Source: Trichomonas vaginalis G3 (lineage: Eukaryota > Parabasalia > Trichomonadida > Trichomonadidae). From it: a DNA stretch of 64,000 bases. A program made the translations under genes and the position numbers. Positions 49,358 to 59,263 of the stretch are shown one piece after another. The notes under the pieces are model-generated. The model searched no databases, was not told the DNA's origin, and was given only the letters and a program-made list of their open reading frames with translations. The stretch is from positions 15,314,001-15,378,000 of the forward strand of contig NC_067205.1 in NCBI RefSeq assembly GCF_026262505.1. Direction: 5' to 3'. Each line of letters opens with the position of its first letter. The first letter of the stretch is position 1.

Positions 49358-50275
49358 TTACTTAGGAATGAACTCTTCACATATAGATATGTTTCGACTT
49401 TCACTCCACAGAAGAGGTTGTTCTTTGTAATAATTATAGTAACAATTCCATAGTTTGTGAGCTGCATATGATTTATCCTTACATTTTTTGTTATAGGGTT
49501 TACAGTATTCAATTTTATAAAAATGAACAATTTTAGTTTTGTTACAAAATTTCGTTAGGTTATATTCATTGTATTCTTGAGGAAACGTTATTTTCGAATG
49601 CTCAAATAGTTTATTTAAGACAGTTTGATCATTGAACCACGTTGGTTTATTCTTGTTTAGCCATTTTAAATAATCTTCGGCTTGTTTCAAAAATTTTTCA
49701 TTGACATATTTGCGACTATTGAATAAAGTAATACCTGCATTGAAATAGCTAGTGAATCCTTCACACCGACTACACGAATCATTAACTATAATTCCTGACA
49801 TATTTTTAAGATCATAATCATATAATTCATCTATGTTTTGGACCACCAATGCATCTCCATCTAAATGTAAAAACCTCTCAAGTTCTGGATGTGCGTCCGG
49901 AAAAAGAAGTCGAATATATGTGTCATAACCAATCAGAAATATCTTAGGAGTTAAATATTGGGGTTTATATGTTTCGATATAGAATTTTGTATTCTTAATT
50001 GGACGAGCGGAAAAGTGTTTTCTATATTTTGATACAAGTTTCGAATTTATTGTTGCAATATAAAAAGAAATATGACGATTTTGATGAGTATTAATGATTG
50101 CATATATTGCTGGACCTAAATTTAAAAGATCACTTGACCATGCAAATAAAACATTCATTGTTTCAAAGAACTCACCATGAAATCCTTGGATTTCAACCGT
50201 TGAAGTGTAGCGAAAGATTAGAATTTCAGCGACCACTAAAGCAATGCAATAAAGTTGAAGGATAATATGGAACAT
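49358..50275 (-). CDS. Glycosyltransferase family 8 protein, membrane-anchored
   Basis: A 305-residue protein that would transfer a sugar from a nucleotide sugar in the secretory pathway. Residues 3-20 (HIILQLYCIALVVAEILI) form a signal anchor. The GT8 core shows the metal-binding DxD as LHLDGDALVVQNIDELYD (D139/D141), YFNAGITLFNSRKY (177-190), WFNDQTVLNKLF and a C-terminal IVHFYKIEYCKPY in the position of the second metal-binding His. Several Cys in the C-terminal part suggest disulfides. It is a complete single-exon host gene, lying between a complete MULE and a broken one. The sugar specificity is not evident. Confidence 0.85.
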   Translation of the reverse strand: MFHIILQLYCIALVVAEILIFRYTSTVEIQGFHGEFFETMNVLFAWSSDLLNLGPAIYAIINTHQNRHISFYIATINSKLVSKYRKHFSARPIKNTKFYIETYKPQYLTPKIFLIGYDTYIRLLFPDAHPELERFLHLDGDALVVQNIDELYDYDLKNMSGIIVNDSCSRCEGFTSYFNAGITLFNSRKYVNEKFLKQAEDYLKWLNKNKPTWFNDQTVLNKLFEHSKITFPQEYNEYNLTKFCNKTKIVHFYKIEYCKPYNKKCKDKSYAAHKLWNCYYNYYKEQPLLWSESRNISICEEFIPK

Positions 50276-50619
50276 TAATTCAAGTTTTATGAGTGCTCTC
50301 TGAAAGTAAACTACATAATTTATTCATTGGTTAGACATTCTAAATCTTTTTTAATATCGTCTATTATGAATGTTTTTCATACTTTAATGTTCACAATTTC
50401 TTAAATAAAATATTAAAATTCCCCAAATAATTATATTCACACATTTATTTAATAAAGGAAATATCAAGAAAAAGATCATCACAAATTGAATCATGAAAAA
50501 ATAATTTATAACTATTCAATCAAAAGATAGTGAACCATTTATATATGTTTTTAAAATAAATATATAATATGAAGTTTTTGATATACTTATCAAAAATTGA
50601 ATTGAAGCCGACAAAATTT
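50276..50619. other. Upstream region of the GT8 gene
   Basis: About 340 bp, AT-rich, which should contain the GT8 promoter. No initiator-like motif stands out. The second MULE copy begins at its right edge. Confidence 0.45.
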
Positions 50620-51684
50620 GAGAGGTTATCGATTTTGTAATTTAATTGTTATCGTCTTTTTCTAAACGTGCATTTTTACATTAAAAGCAATGCAACTCCA
50701 AAATTAATTGGTATTTAGACTTTAATTAGGTGCAGACAAACGAAATGCAGTCCAAATATTTTGGTGATATATGAATTACATAAATTTAGGGAAATTGAAA
50801 TTATATCTTTTTAAATTTTTAGGAAAACAGATTTATAGAATTGTTTAAGTCATCAAAATAATGCAGACTTAGGTCAAATTTTCCAAATTTAATCATTTGC
50901 AAGACTTTCAAGCGACTTCAAAATGTCGAAATATAAGTCCAAAAATAAAATTACGATTACAGTCTATCCTCAATTATTATCACGCTAATTATTGAGTGAC
51001 CCATGCGTTCGTATGTATGTAATACCTTTTAAAAAGGAGATGAGAGAGATAAACTACATTTACAATTTAAATCTGATGTATTTACTTGTTACATTTACAA
51101 ATGTAAATGTTTCTCGTAATGTTTACATTTTGTAAGTATAACGAATAAAAATGACGCACTTTTTTACAAAGTCAAATTATTGTTCGATTTTTGCAGCTTG
51201 TAAACGATTAATTGTATAAAGCAATTGATATTAGCACGACATAACTGAATAATTCTAATATTGAAATCAAAAGCCCTTAAAATATCATGATATTTTAATT
51301 TCATAACAAATCTAGGAGACTATTTGATGAAAACATATCCGAGTGGGTTTTGTTGTATTATATAACTTGTTATTGACTTCTTAGCTTTCCAAATTTTTTT
51401 CGATAATGAGAAAACGAATGAAAAATCAACATTTGGTCCATTTAAAATTTGATTTGTTTACATTTTTTTTTACTTTTTGAATTTCAATTTATATTTTCCT
51501 CAAGAAATACTTTAGATTTTAAGAAACTAAATCATATAATCTACTAAGAAAATATATTAAATCCTATAATACTCAAAGTTTTGTGATAAATCCGATCTTT
51601 TTTATTTTACTTTTATTATGTTTTTGCAAACTTAAGGTCCTCACTAGGTAAAACATAATACTCTTTGAAGTTAAGTATTTTCAC

Positions 51685-53069
51685 TATGGCATTCCAAACG
51701 GGAACCGCGGTTGGTTACCATGGATTTCCGTCACCGGTCACATTTTAAAGATTTTTAAAGCCTTATAAAAATATGCTTTGTAAATCATTTTTTGTAAATC
51801 GGCAAAAATTTGGTAATTTTCTTCAACTAATAAATCTGCGAATAGCATTTATAATACAAGAACAATCTTTTAAAATGCGTTTGATTCATTTTTGTATAAT
51901 TTCATATAGGCACATATATTTTCCGGGACTTTCCGTGATTTTAACCGTAAAATCATTAGTTTACAACCAATTTTTCCGTATTTTGAATAGTTTACTGCAC
52001 TTTTTCCGTAAATTGAGTTACGGGAATCCGCAAAATTTCCGGACCTCATTTTTCATAGAAATAATAATAATATTTGATAAAAAGATATATTATTTATATT
52101 TTTGATTTTGAATTACGGAAAAAGTGAATTGTTAACTTGATTTTTTATATGGTTAATTTTTCAAATGATATTATGAAGATCTAAAATATTAAAAAGTAAA
52201 AAATTGAATTACGGAAAAAGTGAGGTCAAAAGTGAAATAAATTTGCAGAACAATTTCATTGAAATAAGACATTGAGTATCACACTTTAGTGAATCAACAT
52301 CTATAAGAATGATGTTTTGAAGCTGAAATAATATTGAATAGAAATTAATTTTTTTGAAATTTTGAATGAAATTATGGGAAATAAAAAAATTACTAAATAT
52401 TGTATTCATACAAATATATTATTTTAAAGGAAAAATAGATGCTGATAGAAACGATGAAAAATTTTGAAAACTTTACACATTAATTTATGTTCGTTAACCA
52501 CAGAGCTTGCAATCCAAAGCTCACGTTAGACTACAAGAGTCATGAAGTCTCATACTAAGGGATATCCAACATATATTTTAATAATCTAATGTTTGTGACA
52601 AATATTCAACATAAAATTAAGTTTTCGTTTCGTTACAAGGCAATTCATACTTTGGAGATATCATATTTAATGTACAGAAAAGTTAATATTAAACAATACA
52701 TGCTAAAGAATTAATAAATAAGATAATAAAATAAATTTATACGTAATTACTTTCATTTAATATGCTTTATGCTGTATAATATTGATTAAGAGGCATTAAA
52801 AGGTTCCATAGTCTGCTTTTATAGGCAAGATTTTTGATAAAAATTTAAAATTTTGAAAAATGATGAGAAAAGGAAAAAAAAGGTAAATGAGAGCAAGAGG
52901 AGGGAAAAAAAGAAAAAGAAAAGAAAGGGAAGGGAAAAATAAAAGAAAGAAGGACATATAAAAATTTAGATGCGCATTCTTAATGCCGAGGCGGCTTGCC
53001 GCCGAGGCGCGATTTTTTTAGGCCTCTACGGTAACCCGGCAATGTTTTTTTAAATCTTGTACAGCCCTA
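51685..53069 (+). mobile_element. Non-autonomous hAT derivative (internal deletion)
   Basis: A 1385-bp derivative of the element at 8038-12046. It keeps about 585 bp of the left end and 795 bp of the right end, joined near 52270 with a few bases of filler; the whole transposase gene is gone. It is flanked by the 8-bp duplication ATTTTCAC (51677-51684 and 53070-53077). The unoccupied site with a single ATTTTCAC is visible in MULE copy 1 near 43418-43432, which proves both ends exactly. Confidence 0.95.
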
Positions 53070-53548
53070 ATTTTCACAAAGAGAGGACCAACAATATCAA
53101 AATATTGAATAAAGATTTGTATTATTTTATTTATTTTTAAGAACATGTTTAAGAACCCTCATTATCTCCACGAATATTGCATATTTTTCTATTCTAAGAC
53201 CACCAAAATTACGTTTTTAATATAGAAAATAACATATTTATGTGATGCTAAAGTCGAAGTCCTTAAAAATTAGTGTTAAACATCCATTTATTACAAAATT
53301 GAAGAAATATATGTAAAATATAACACATAATTTAGTTATTTGACTCAATTATTAGTTATGCAATATCAGTTTGTTTTATATCTGCGTTATATCACGAGAT
53401 GCATTGAATTGTCATAATTAGATCACCGTAAATCTTATCAATTTTTGATACACTTCCGGTGAAAAATTTAGCCTTGACAATAGGATGAAATATATTGTAA
53501 AAAAATAAATTTTAGATTTTGAAGTTTATCATTTCGAATAATGAAATA

Positions 53549-54302
53549 TAAACATACAAATTTTTTGTCGTTTCGAGATTCATAAATGATCGGAATCTTC
53601 CAGCTCCGACTGAAATAGAACTTTCGGAAGCTAATTTTCAAGACGAATCTTTTTTATTAAGATTTATTTTGGATATCCCTAAGGATTTAAGCTTTTCCAT
53701 TGACTCATATTCAATGAATCTTTTGATACATTTCATTATCGAGCAATCTACACAAAATGAAACAATATTAAAATTCACAATTCAAAATATCACTTCTTCG
53801 AATATCTTTCAAATAGATTTGATACTACTGGAAAATTTATTCGAATATTTATCGCATTATATTAACCAGATTTTTTTCATTTTTTCATTAAAATTAATTC
53901 ATTTTAAAGCTTTAGATAACATACAATACCTTTATTTATCAACATTTTCCGATCAATATGATGAGATATTACGTTTCATAAGCAGCAGTGACAATTCTCT
54001 CTATATCATCGATACATTTATTGCTTTGATTAAAAACAATATTCTTGACGTTGAATTCTTCCAAAACGCAGTTTTACTCAAGAAAGAAATTTTTTCTAGT
54101 ATTATTGAGTACGAAAATCAATATTCAACTTATGCAATTGCAAATTTCTTTACAAAATTATTAAAATATTACCCAGGATATGCAACTGCTCTTCCATGTT
54201 CGGATATACTAATATCAAATTATTTCAACTTTTTTAATGACGTGAATTCAATTATAAATAACGAAGATTTTGTTTATCTTCTCAAATTTATAGTTTTATT
54301 TT
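53549..54302 (+). pseudogene. Unknown helical protein carried by MULE (copy 2, cut)
   Basis: Second copy of the gene at 43889. It is open from about 53669 (MDIPKDLSFSIDSYSMNLL) to the break at 54302. It lacks one base in the AATACAAA stretch near its start, and the 3' third present in copy 1 is missing because the element is cut here. Within 53669-54302 it is the better-preserved copy. Confidence 0.6.
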
Positions 54303-54324
54303 AAAAAAAAAAAAAAAAAAAAAA
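54303..54324. repeat. A-tract of 22 at the MULE/Polinton junction
   Basis: An uninterrupted run of A separates the broken MULE copy from the second Polinton. It could be an insertion scar, a slippage-expanded run or an assembly join. Right after it comes GC-rich sequence (GGGGCTTCCAGGCACTTCGT and on to 54420) unlike anything else in the window except the mini-repeats. Confidence 0.7.
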
Positions 54325-54571
54325 GGTAGTGGGGCTTCCAGGCACTTCGTGCCCTCTAGCCCTAAGAATTTTGCCCAAGACCCAAGAGGAGGACCGAACC
54401 CCAGCCGACCAGCCGGTGACAAAACCAAAACCGTTGTTATTTACATCATATTAATGGTGTCACTTTTTAAATGACACTTTTTGTGTTGCTTTTCACAAAT
54501 TATATATGTTTTCATGTTTTGTCATTTTTCTGTCACTTTTCGGGTAAAAACATTTTTATTATTATATATAA

Positions 54572-55390
54572 ATGAATTTTACAAAACCACCGTTACCGTT
54601 CTTTGGAAATAAGAGTAGATGTAAAGATATTATATTGAGAGAACTTAAGAAACTACCGAATGGTCTAACATTTGTAGATTTGTTCGGTGGAAGTTTCTAT
54701 ATATCCCATTTGTGCCATATAATATTCCCAGACTCAAAGATTATATGCAATGACTTCGACAACTATATGGACCGTCTCAAACATATTCCAGACACAAATA
54801 ATATATTGAAAGAGTTAAAAGAAAAGATACCTATAGGTAAGATGGAACGTATACCATTAGATAAGAAAAATATTGTGAGAGAGGTTTTGAAAAAAGCAGA
54901 ATATATAGACTGGAATAGTATATCTGCTAGACTATTATATAGTGGTGCTATAAGAGTTCATGACATTGAAACACTTATGTCAAAAGTTTTTATATCTTAA
55001 CTATACAAATGTTTTCAAAGAGGACATAGAAAAATATATTGAGGGTATAGAGTTTGTGAGATGTCATTGGACAGATTTGTATGAAAATATAAAGACAAGG
55101 AAAATGTTTTCTTTATAGTGGACCCGCCGTTCTATAACACATGGGATTTTCAATACCAAGTAGACTGGACTTTGAGAGACTCTTTAGAAACTTTAGACGT
55201 TATACATAACCATCCATGCTTTTACTTTACATCCGATAAAAGTGGTTTGGAAACCGTTATGAGATGGTTAGAGGACATACATGACTATGAGTTTATATAT
55301 GACAAGATAGAATATGAGAGAGGTCCTATAAACTGGAGAAAGTGTCACAATAAAGAAATTTTATTAGTAAGTAAATGTGGTTTGAAATAG
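54572..55390 (+). pseudogene. DNA N6-adenine methylase (Dam/D12 class) remains
   Basis: Coding region for an adenine methyltransferase. The SAM-binding part has PPLPFFGNKSRCKDIIL and TFVDLFGGSFYISH, then ICNDFDNYM. The catalytic DPPF motif opens the second part (MDPPFYNTWDFQYQVDW), and IEYERGPINWRKCHNKEILL closes it. Such enzymes methylate adenine in DNA; 6mA is reported as a main DNA modification in Trichomonas. It could mark element DNA or protect it from a nuclease. Preceded by TTTTTATTATTATATATAA. The region is not open throughout. Confidence 0.8.
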
Positions 55391-55506
55391 GACTACTTGT
55401 TTTAGGTTTTTTCCATTGTGTCATTTATTTATTTGACGTGGCAGAAAAGTACAGAGAATATGAAGATGAACCAATGCCTGCAAATGTTCAGTATATGTAC
55501 TCGTAA
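55375..55506 (+). CDS. Small single-pass membrane protein, 43 residues
   Basis: Starts MWFEIGLLVLGFFHCVIYLF, a likely membrane helix, and ends with an acidic tail (EKYREYEDEP...). It overlaps the last codons of the methylase region in another frame. The overlapping start (AAATGTGG) and the tight fit to the next gene fit the compact style of the element. Possibly a virion membrane or release protein; a guess from size and topology. Confidence 0.5.
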   Translation: MWFEIGLLVLGFFHCVIYLFDVAEKYREYEDEPMPANVQYMYS

Positions 55507-55529
55507 GAGATATTTTTATCTAATATTAA

Positions 55530-55892
55530 ATGGACGCACAGAACTTAGCGAATGCACAGCAACCTGGACAACCAAACCCGGAAAATATTCCAAATGAAGT
55601 TAGAATACAAACTGCAATGGCAAACTATGGTCAAGTGCCAACAGATGTACAAATGCAAACTGCCATGTCAAATGACGCTGCGTTAGGTTTGCCACCATGG
55701 TATGCAAATATGAGATGGAAAGAGTTTTATACAAACCCTGAAGTGGGATATAAACAACTTTATGCAGATGACGCGAACACAGGAGTTGACCCAGAATATG
55801 TTTTCTACCAGAGGAGAAACAGAATGTATGAGCTCCAGTTAAAGAATGCTATGGAACTCAACAGGAAACGTAAGAGACTAGGCGGACATTAG
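55530..55892 (+). CDS. Unknown Polinton protein, Gln/Asn/Ala-rich N-terminus
   Basis: A 120-residue protein with the leader TTTTTATCTAATATTAA before the ATG. The first 50 residues hold two similar VxxQTAM(A/S)N phrases (VRIQTAMANYGQVPT, VQMQTAMSNDAALGL). The second half is helical with a basic end (RRNRMYELQLKNAMELNRKR). Perhaps a small virion protein. No family recognised. Confidence 0.55.
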   Translation: MDAQNLANAQQPGQPNPENIPNEVRIQTAMANYGQVPTDVQMQTAMSNDAALGLPPWYANMRWKEFYTNPEVGYKQLYADDANTGVDPEYVFYQRRNRMYELQLKNAMELNRKRKRLGGH

Positions 55893-55910
55893 ATTTTTAC
55901 ATATAGTAAA

Positions 55911-56153
55911 ATGGGTTTCTTCAGTAGTATTGGAAACTTCTTCAGAAGAGTTGGAAGAGGTATATGGAATGGAATAAAAACCGTAGGAAAAGGAATTTGG
56001 AACGGAGTCAAAAATATTGGTAAAAGAGTAGGTCAGTTTGTTGGTATTATACCTAAAGACCCTGAACCAGAAGAACAAGCTCCTGTTATACAACAGCCTG
56101 AACCTGCACCACAGTCAAGTTGGCAACCAAATCCAACACCTCAACCATATTAA
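55911..56153 (+). CDS. Small amphipathic virion-like protein
   Basis: An 80-residue protein with the leader TTTTTACATATAGTAAA. Residues 1-48 are an imperfect repeat of a Gly/Lys/Trp amphipathic unit (GRGIWNGIKTVGKGIWNGVK), well suited to bind or disrupt membranes. The tail is Pro/Gln-rich. Similar starts occur at 59264 and 35351. The layout recalls adenovirus protein VI, which lyses endosomes, but that is analogy and not homology shown here. Confidence 0.6.
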   Translation: MGFFSSIGNFFRRVGRGIWNGIKTVGKGIWNGVKNIGKRVGQFVGIIPKDPEPEEQAPVIQQPEPAPQSSWQPNPTPQPY

Positions 56154-56157
56154 AAAA

Positions 56158-57006
56158 TTATATTTTTACCGTTCGATAGTAGTTGTATATGAAACTAAGT
56201 TCTAAGTAAAACGTATGGTATAATGGAATTATTCTTTTTCTTCCATCTGTAGTAAACCATACTTGAAAGTCTGAAATACTTCCACTTGGTGGTTCGTATA
56301 ACTTTGTAGGTTTTTCGTAAAAGTCATTTGCCAAGCATAAGAAAGAGTTTTGGGCGCCAGAAAATGAAGCATGAACAATAATAGCATCTTGGTCGAAAAC
56401 ATCTTTAAATAAATATGGTTCATCTCTTGCATATCGACTGTAAATATTTGCTAAAGGAAGTTCGACTTTCTGATTTAACATTCTTTGCAAATAATACCAT
56501 GACATTGCAGTGAATTCTGTATATATTTGTTCGTCTTTATTTGGATTGTTTTCGTAGATTTGAAATGACACTTGTGAATTTTGTTTGTCATATACAATTC
56601 TCACATAAAGTGTGCTCTCGGTATTTGCATATTCATCAGCATATTTTGCATAACATGAATTTATTTTATCTTCTATATTTTTTAACGCAGTCTGTAGAGA
56701 AGATGAAAGGTCAACTTGTATTAGCTCAATTTCTTCCCACATTTTTCGTTTCCCTTCAGATATATAATCTATATGAAACTTTACAATAAATGGAAAACTT
56801 TTATCTTCTACAGACACAAACTTCATTCTACGAAAGCCAATAGCTTTTGTGACAGATGGGTCTCTTAGCCATCTTAATGGGTAGTCAAAACGATAGCCTT
56901 CATGCTTTACGGTCTCTGTCTCAAACTTTTGACCGACATTAGTAAAAAGTTCATCTAATGGTTTAGTTGTAGCAACTCTAGAATTTTCTTTTTCTATTGA
57001 AAGCAT
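56158..57006 (-). CDS. Penton-like minor capsid protein (putative), element 2
   Basis: A 282-residue beta-rich protein resembling 34245-35108: same length, a similar FDYPLRWLRD...TKAIGFRRMKFV phrase after about 40 residues, a mid-region IVYDKQNSQVSFQIYENN like IAYNFETNSIDFKVVSA, and a strand-rich end. It is divergent from the fibre gene, with an 18-bp spacer. A vertex protein that holds the fibre would explain the pairing. Sequence identity is low by eye, so moderate confidence only. Confidence 0.58.
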   Translation of the reverse strand: MLSIEKENSRVATTKPLDELFTNVGQKFETETVKHEGYRFDYPLRWLRDPSVTKAIGFRRMKFVSVEDKSFPFIVKFHIDYISEGKRKMWEEIELIQVDLSSSLQTALKNIEDKINSCYAKYADEYANTESTLYVRIVYDKQNSQVSFQIYENNPNKDEQIYTEFTAMSWYYLQRMLNQKVELPLANIYSRYARDEPYLFKDVFDQDAIIVHASFSGAQNSFLCLANDFYEKPTKLYEPPSGSISDFQVWFTTDGRKRIIPLYHTFYLELSFIYNYYRTVKI

Positions 57007-57024
57007 ATTTTATCTAGAATAAAA
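57007..57024. promoter_or_regulatory. 18-bp bidirectional promoter spacer
   Basis: ATTTTATCTAGAATAAAA, a near-palindrome, is the whole interval between the start codons of the penton-like gene and the fibre gene. Each strand reads TTTTAT(C/T)CTAG towards its gene. Confidence 0.7.
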
Positions 57025-58290
57025 ATGTCGAAAGATATTGCTTCCATGAGAGAAATACAACACAACCGACAACTCATTATGCAAGCTCTAAATAAGAACA
57101 CAACAAACTTTTCAAACTATTCTAAGATATCTGAGTCATTGAAGGATGGAAACTTAAAACTGACATTAAACCCTTTAACAGATGAGTTTCTGTTTCAAGA
57201 CAAGAAGAACAATACTGTCTGTATAAATCCAACAAAAGGAACTTTAAACGAGAAACCTATAAATGAACTTCTTTTGAAAGCAGATGTTGACAACAAAGCT
57301 GACAAAGAATATGTAGACGATGCAATAGCAAAAGAAGAAGAAAGAGCTAACAATGCTTATGCAACAAAAGAACATACTCATCCTGAACTAGCAGACAAAA
57401 CATATGTTGACAATAAAATGTCAAGTGAAGTGACAAGAGCTGAAAACGAATATTCTAAAAAGACTCATATACATACTATTGCAAATATTACAAACTTACA
57501 AGAAACCTTAAACAGGAAAAGTGACGTTGGACATACACATACATCTTCTGAAATAACAGACTTAAACGTTAGCCTTGAAAAGAAAGCAGACAAGAACCAT
57601 ACACATAAGTCCTTCACAACTGTTGCTATAGAAAGTATTGAAGGAACGGTTGAAGAAACTGGTGGGGATGTATTATATTTTAAACCTCCTAACTTTCCAC
57701 AAGGTTTAACATCGGATGACGACATAACGACGATGAGAAACATTAGATGTAAAGATGTTTATGTCATGAAGGATGAACATAATATTAAATTCACTGCTCA
57801 AGATTTATATGACAAGAAAGCAGACAAAACAGAGCTTCAAACATTAAAGACAGAAATACTTCAAACATTATATCCTATAGGCTCTATTTATACGTCAATG
57901 AACTCTACCAGACCAGAAGTAGTACTTGGTTTTGGAACTTGGACTCAAATAGTCGACAGGTTTTTGTATTGTGCAAACTCTTCAAAGGAAACAGGTGGAA
58001 GTAAAACGATTTCAGGTGAAAATTTACCTGCACACAGTCATTACGTAAGATTAACTACATCTGAAGGTGGTTGGCATAAGCATAGATATTGGGATTGGAG
58101 AGGAATGACAAAAGGTAAAGGATATGATGTTAAAGAGGACGTTAAGTTTGCTATAAATTGTTACTGGGATGACACGCAGGGAGAAGGAATCCATTCACAT
58201 TTCGTTACAGGATATACACATACAACGGGACAAAGTAAAGAATACATGCCACCTTACATGACAGTTTACGCATGGTATAGAAATGCTTAG
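57025..58290 (+). CDS. Tail-fibre-like protein with collar tip, element 2
   Basis: A 421-residue fibre, complete. A helical head (residues 1-90) is followed by a shaft with phage-type repeats (KADKEYVDDAIAKEEERANN, KTHIHTIANITNLQETL, KADKNHTHKSFTTV). The C-terminal collar tip holds YPIGSIYTSMNSTRPEVVLG, FGTWTQIVDRFLYCANSS, ENLPAHSH and MPPYMTVYAWYRNA. The tip is very close to that of the 1104-residue fibre of element 1 while the shafts differ in length. It ends TTAG, overlapping the integrase stop. Probably a trimeric receptor-binding fibre. Confidence 0.82.
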   Translation: MSKDIASMREIQHNRQLIMQALNKNTTNFSNYSKISESLKDGNLKLTLNPLTDEFLFQDKKNNTVCINPTKGTLNEKPINELLLKADVDNKADKEYVDDAIAKEEERANNAYATKEHTHPELADKTYVDNKMSSEVTRAENEYSKKTHIHTIANITNLQETLNRKSDVGHTHTSSEITDLNVSLEKKADKNHTHKSFTTVAIESIEGTVEETGGDVLYFKPPNFPQGLTSDDDITTMRNIRCKDVYVMKDEHNIKFTAQDLYDKKADKTELQTLKTEILQTLYPIGSIYTSMNSTRPEVVLGFGTWTQIVDRFLYCANSSKETGGSKTISGENLPAHSHYVRLTTSEGGWHKHRYWDWRGMTKGKGYDVKEDVKFAINCYWDDTQGEGIHSHFVTGYTHTTGQSKEYMPPYMTVYAWYRNA

Positions 58291-59246
58291 TCGTCATTTT
58301 CAACTTCTTTAGCATATTCGTCAGGAGTTGTCTTATATTTGTTAGGAACTGTCTTTGAAAGTATACCACCTTGAACTTTGACAAGTTTGAAACGAGGTCT
58401 GACAATAGTAGTTTTATCTTCTGCTTGCAGTGTGTACATTTTGCCATGTTTGCCTAAAACTTCATAATATTCTCTTGTATACTTTCTTCTATTTTTACGA
58501 ACACGAATGTGAGTACCTGTCGGGTTCCCATTGTTGTCATAGTCAATAGTATTTTCATATGGGTCGCGTTTAGGTATTTCTATTTTTACTTTGTCACCCT
58601 TCCGAAGTTTGAAGCCCGGCATTCTTTCTTGTTTGTCTCTTTTGACTAAATTATTAAATATATAGTCTTTCTCTAAGTCAGGGTTGTTTTTCATTTCTTC
58701 GGGGGAGTGGTTTCCCAAACCTTTTTGTTTACGGTTATTGTAAATATTTAAAACTTGTCTCATCTTTGCCATGGAGAAGTGTCTATACTTGTCGTCATAT
58801 GACATTTCATTTGCTTCACCACCTTGTGGTTGGTTTAAGTCTCTTAATATTTTTATACAACCGTCAATGACACCAAGAGCAGAATGGTTTTGGTCGACAA
58901 TGAAATATTGGTTTACATTTTTTGAACGCAGATAGTTTTTAATATCATCTGATTTGAAAGAACTTTCACAGTCAGATGTCAGTTTTGTTGGATGGTATTT
59001 GTCAACGAATATTGTCAAAGCAGTTTTCACATCTAAAATATTTTTGGACCATAATGGTATGGCTTCACAGTATCTTGTGTTTTGACCAACAAATATTAGC
59101 CAGTATGGTGGTCCATCTTCTCTATACCTCGGAATGTTTTCCAAGATATCCATAAACCAAGCATTTGGTGTTGAACTAAAGATTTTTATCATGAGTGCTT
59201 TCTTTGTCGCTTTAGAAACATAGGGGTCCTTGTTTGGATTCGTCAT
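58287..59246 (-). CDS. Polinton integrase (retroviral-type), open frame
   Basis: A 319-residue integrase. The core shows AWFMDILENIPRYREDGPPY, then WSKNILDVKTALTIFVDKYH, KLTSDCESSFKSDDIKNYL and NHSALGVIDGCIKILRDLN. The C-terminal part (KLRKGDKVKIEIPKRDPYEN ... YTREYYEVLGKHGKMYTLQA) resembles the SH3/chromo-like barrel that ends Polinton integrases. The frame is complete. It would join the element ends to host DNA. It is convergent with the fibre gene (4-base overlap) and divergent from 59264 with a 17-bp spacer. Confidence 0.85.
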   Translation of the reverse strand: MTNPNKDPYVSKATKKALMIKIFSSTPNAWFMDILENIPRYREDGPPYWLIFVGQNTRYCEAIPLWSKNILDVKTALTIFVDKYHPTKLTSDCESSFKSDDIKNYLRSKNVNQYFIVDQNHSALGVIDGCIKILRDLNQPQGGEANEMSYDDKYRHFSMAKMRQVLNIYNNRKQKGLGNHSPEEMKNNPDLEKDYIFNNLVKRDKQERMPGFKLRKGDKVKIEIPKRDPYENTIDYDNNGNPTGTHIRVRKNRRKYTREYYEVLGKHGKMYTLQAEDKTTIVRPRFKLVKVQGGILSKTVPNKYKTTPDEYAKEVENDD

Positions 59247-59263
59247 TTTTTACCCTATAAGAA
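59247..59263. promoter_or_regulatory. 17-bp bidirectional promoter spacer
   Basis: TTTTTACCCTATAAGAA lies between the divergent starts of the integrase and the gene at 59264; it has the TTTTTAC form of the element's start motif. Confidence 0.65.

Larger units (their letters stand above)
50620..54302 (+). mobile_element. MULE copy 2, left part only, split by hAT derivative
   Basis: Matches 42220 to about 44653 (TIR, AT-rich left arm and cargo gene), then stops abruptly at an A-run. It carries one instead of two copies of the 30-bp TIR block and one instead of two of the 107-bp block. The hAT derivative at 51685-53069 is inserted in it. Divergence from copy 1 is mostly single-base length changes in homopolymers, which suggests either a young copy or unpolished sequence. 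The transposase end is absent. Confidence 0.88.

Noticed and set aside
51773-52105. 110-codon frame in the hAT left end (also 8126-8338)
   Set aside because: It lies in the non-coding subterminal region, and its length differs between copies because of indels.
54336-54420. tRNA or tRNA-derived sequence with a B-box-like GGTTCGGTCC on the minus strand
   Set aside because: No matching A box or cloverleaf could be laid out.
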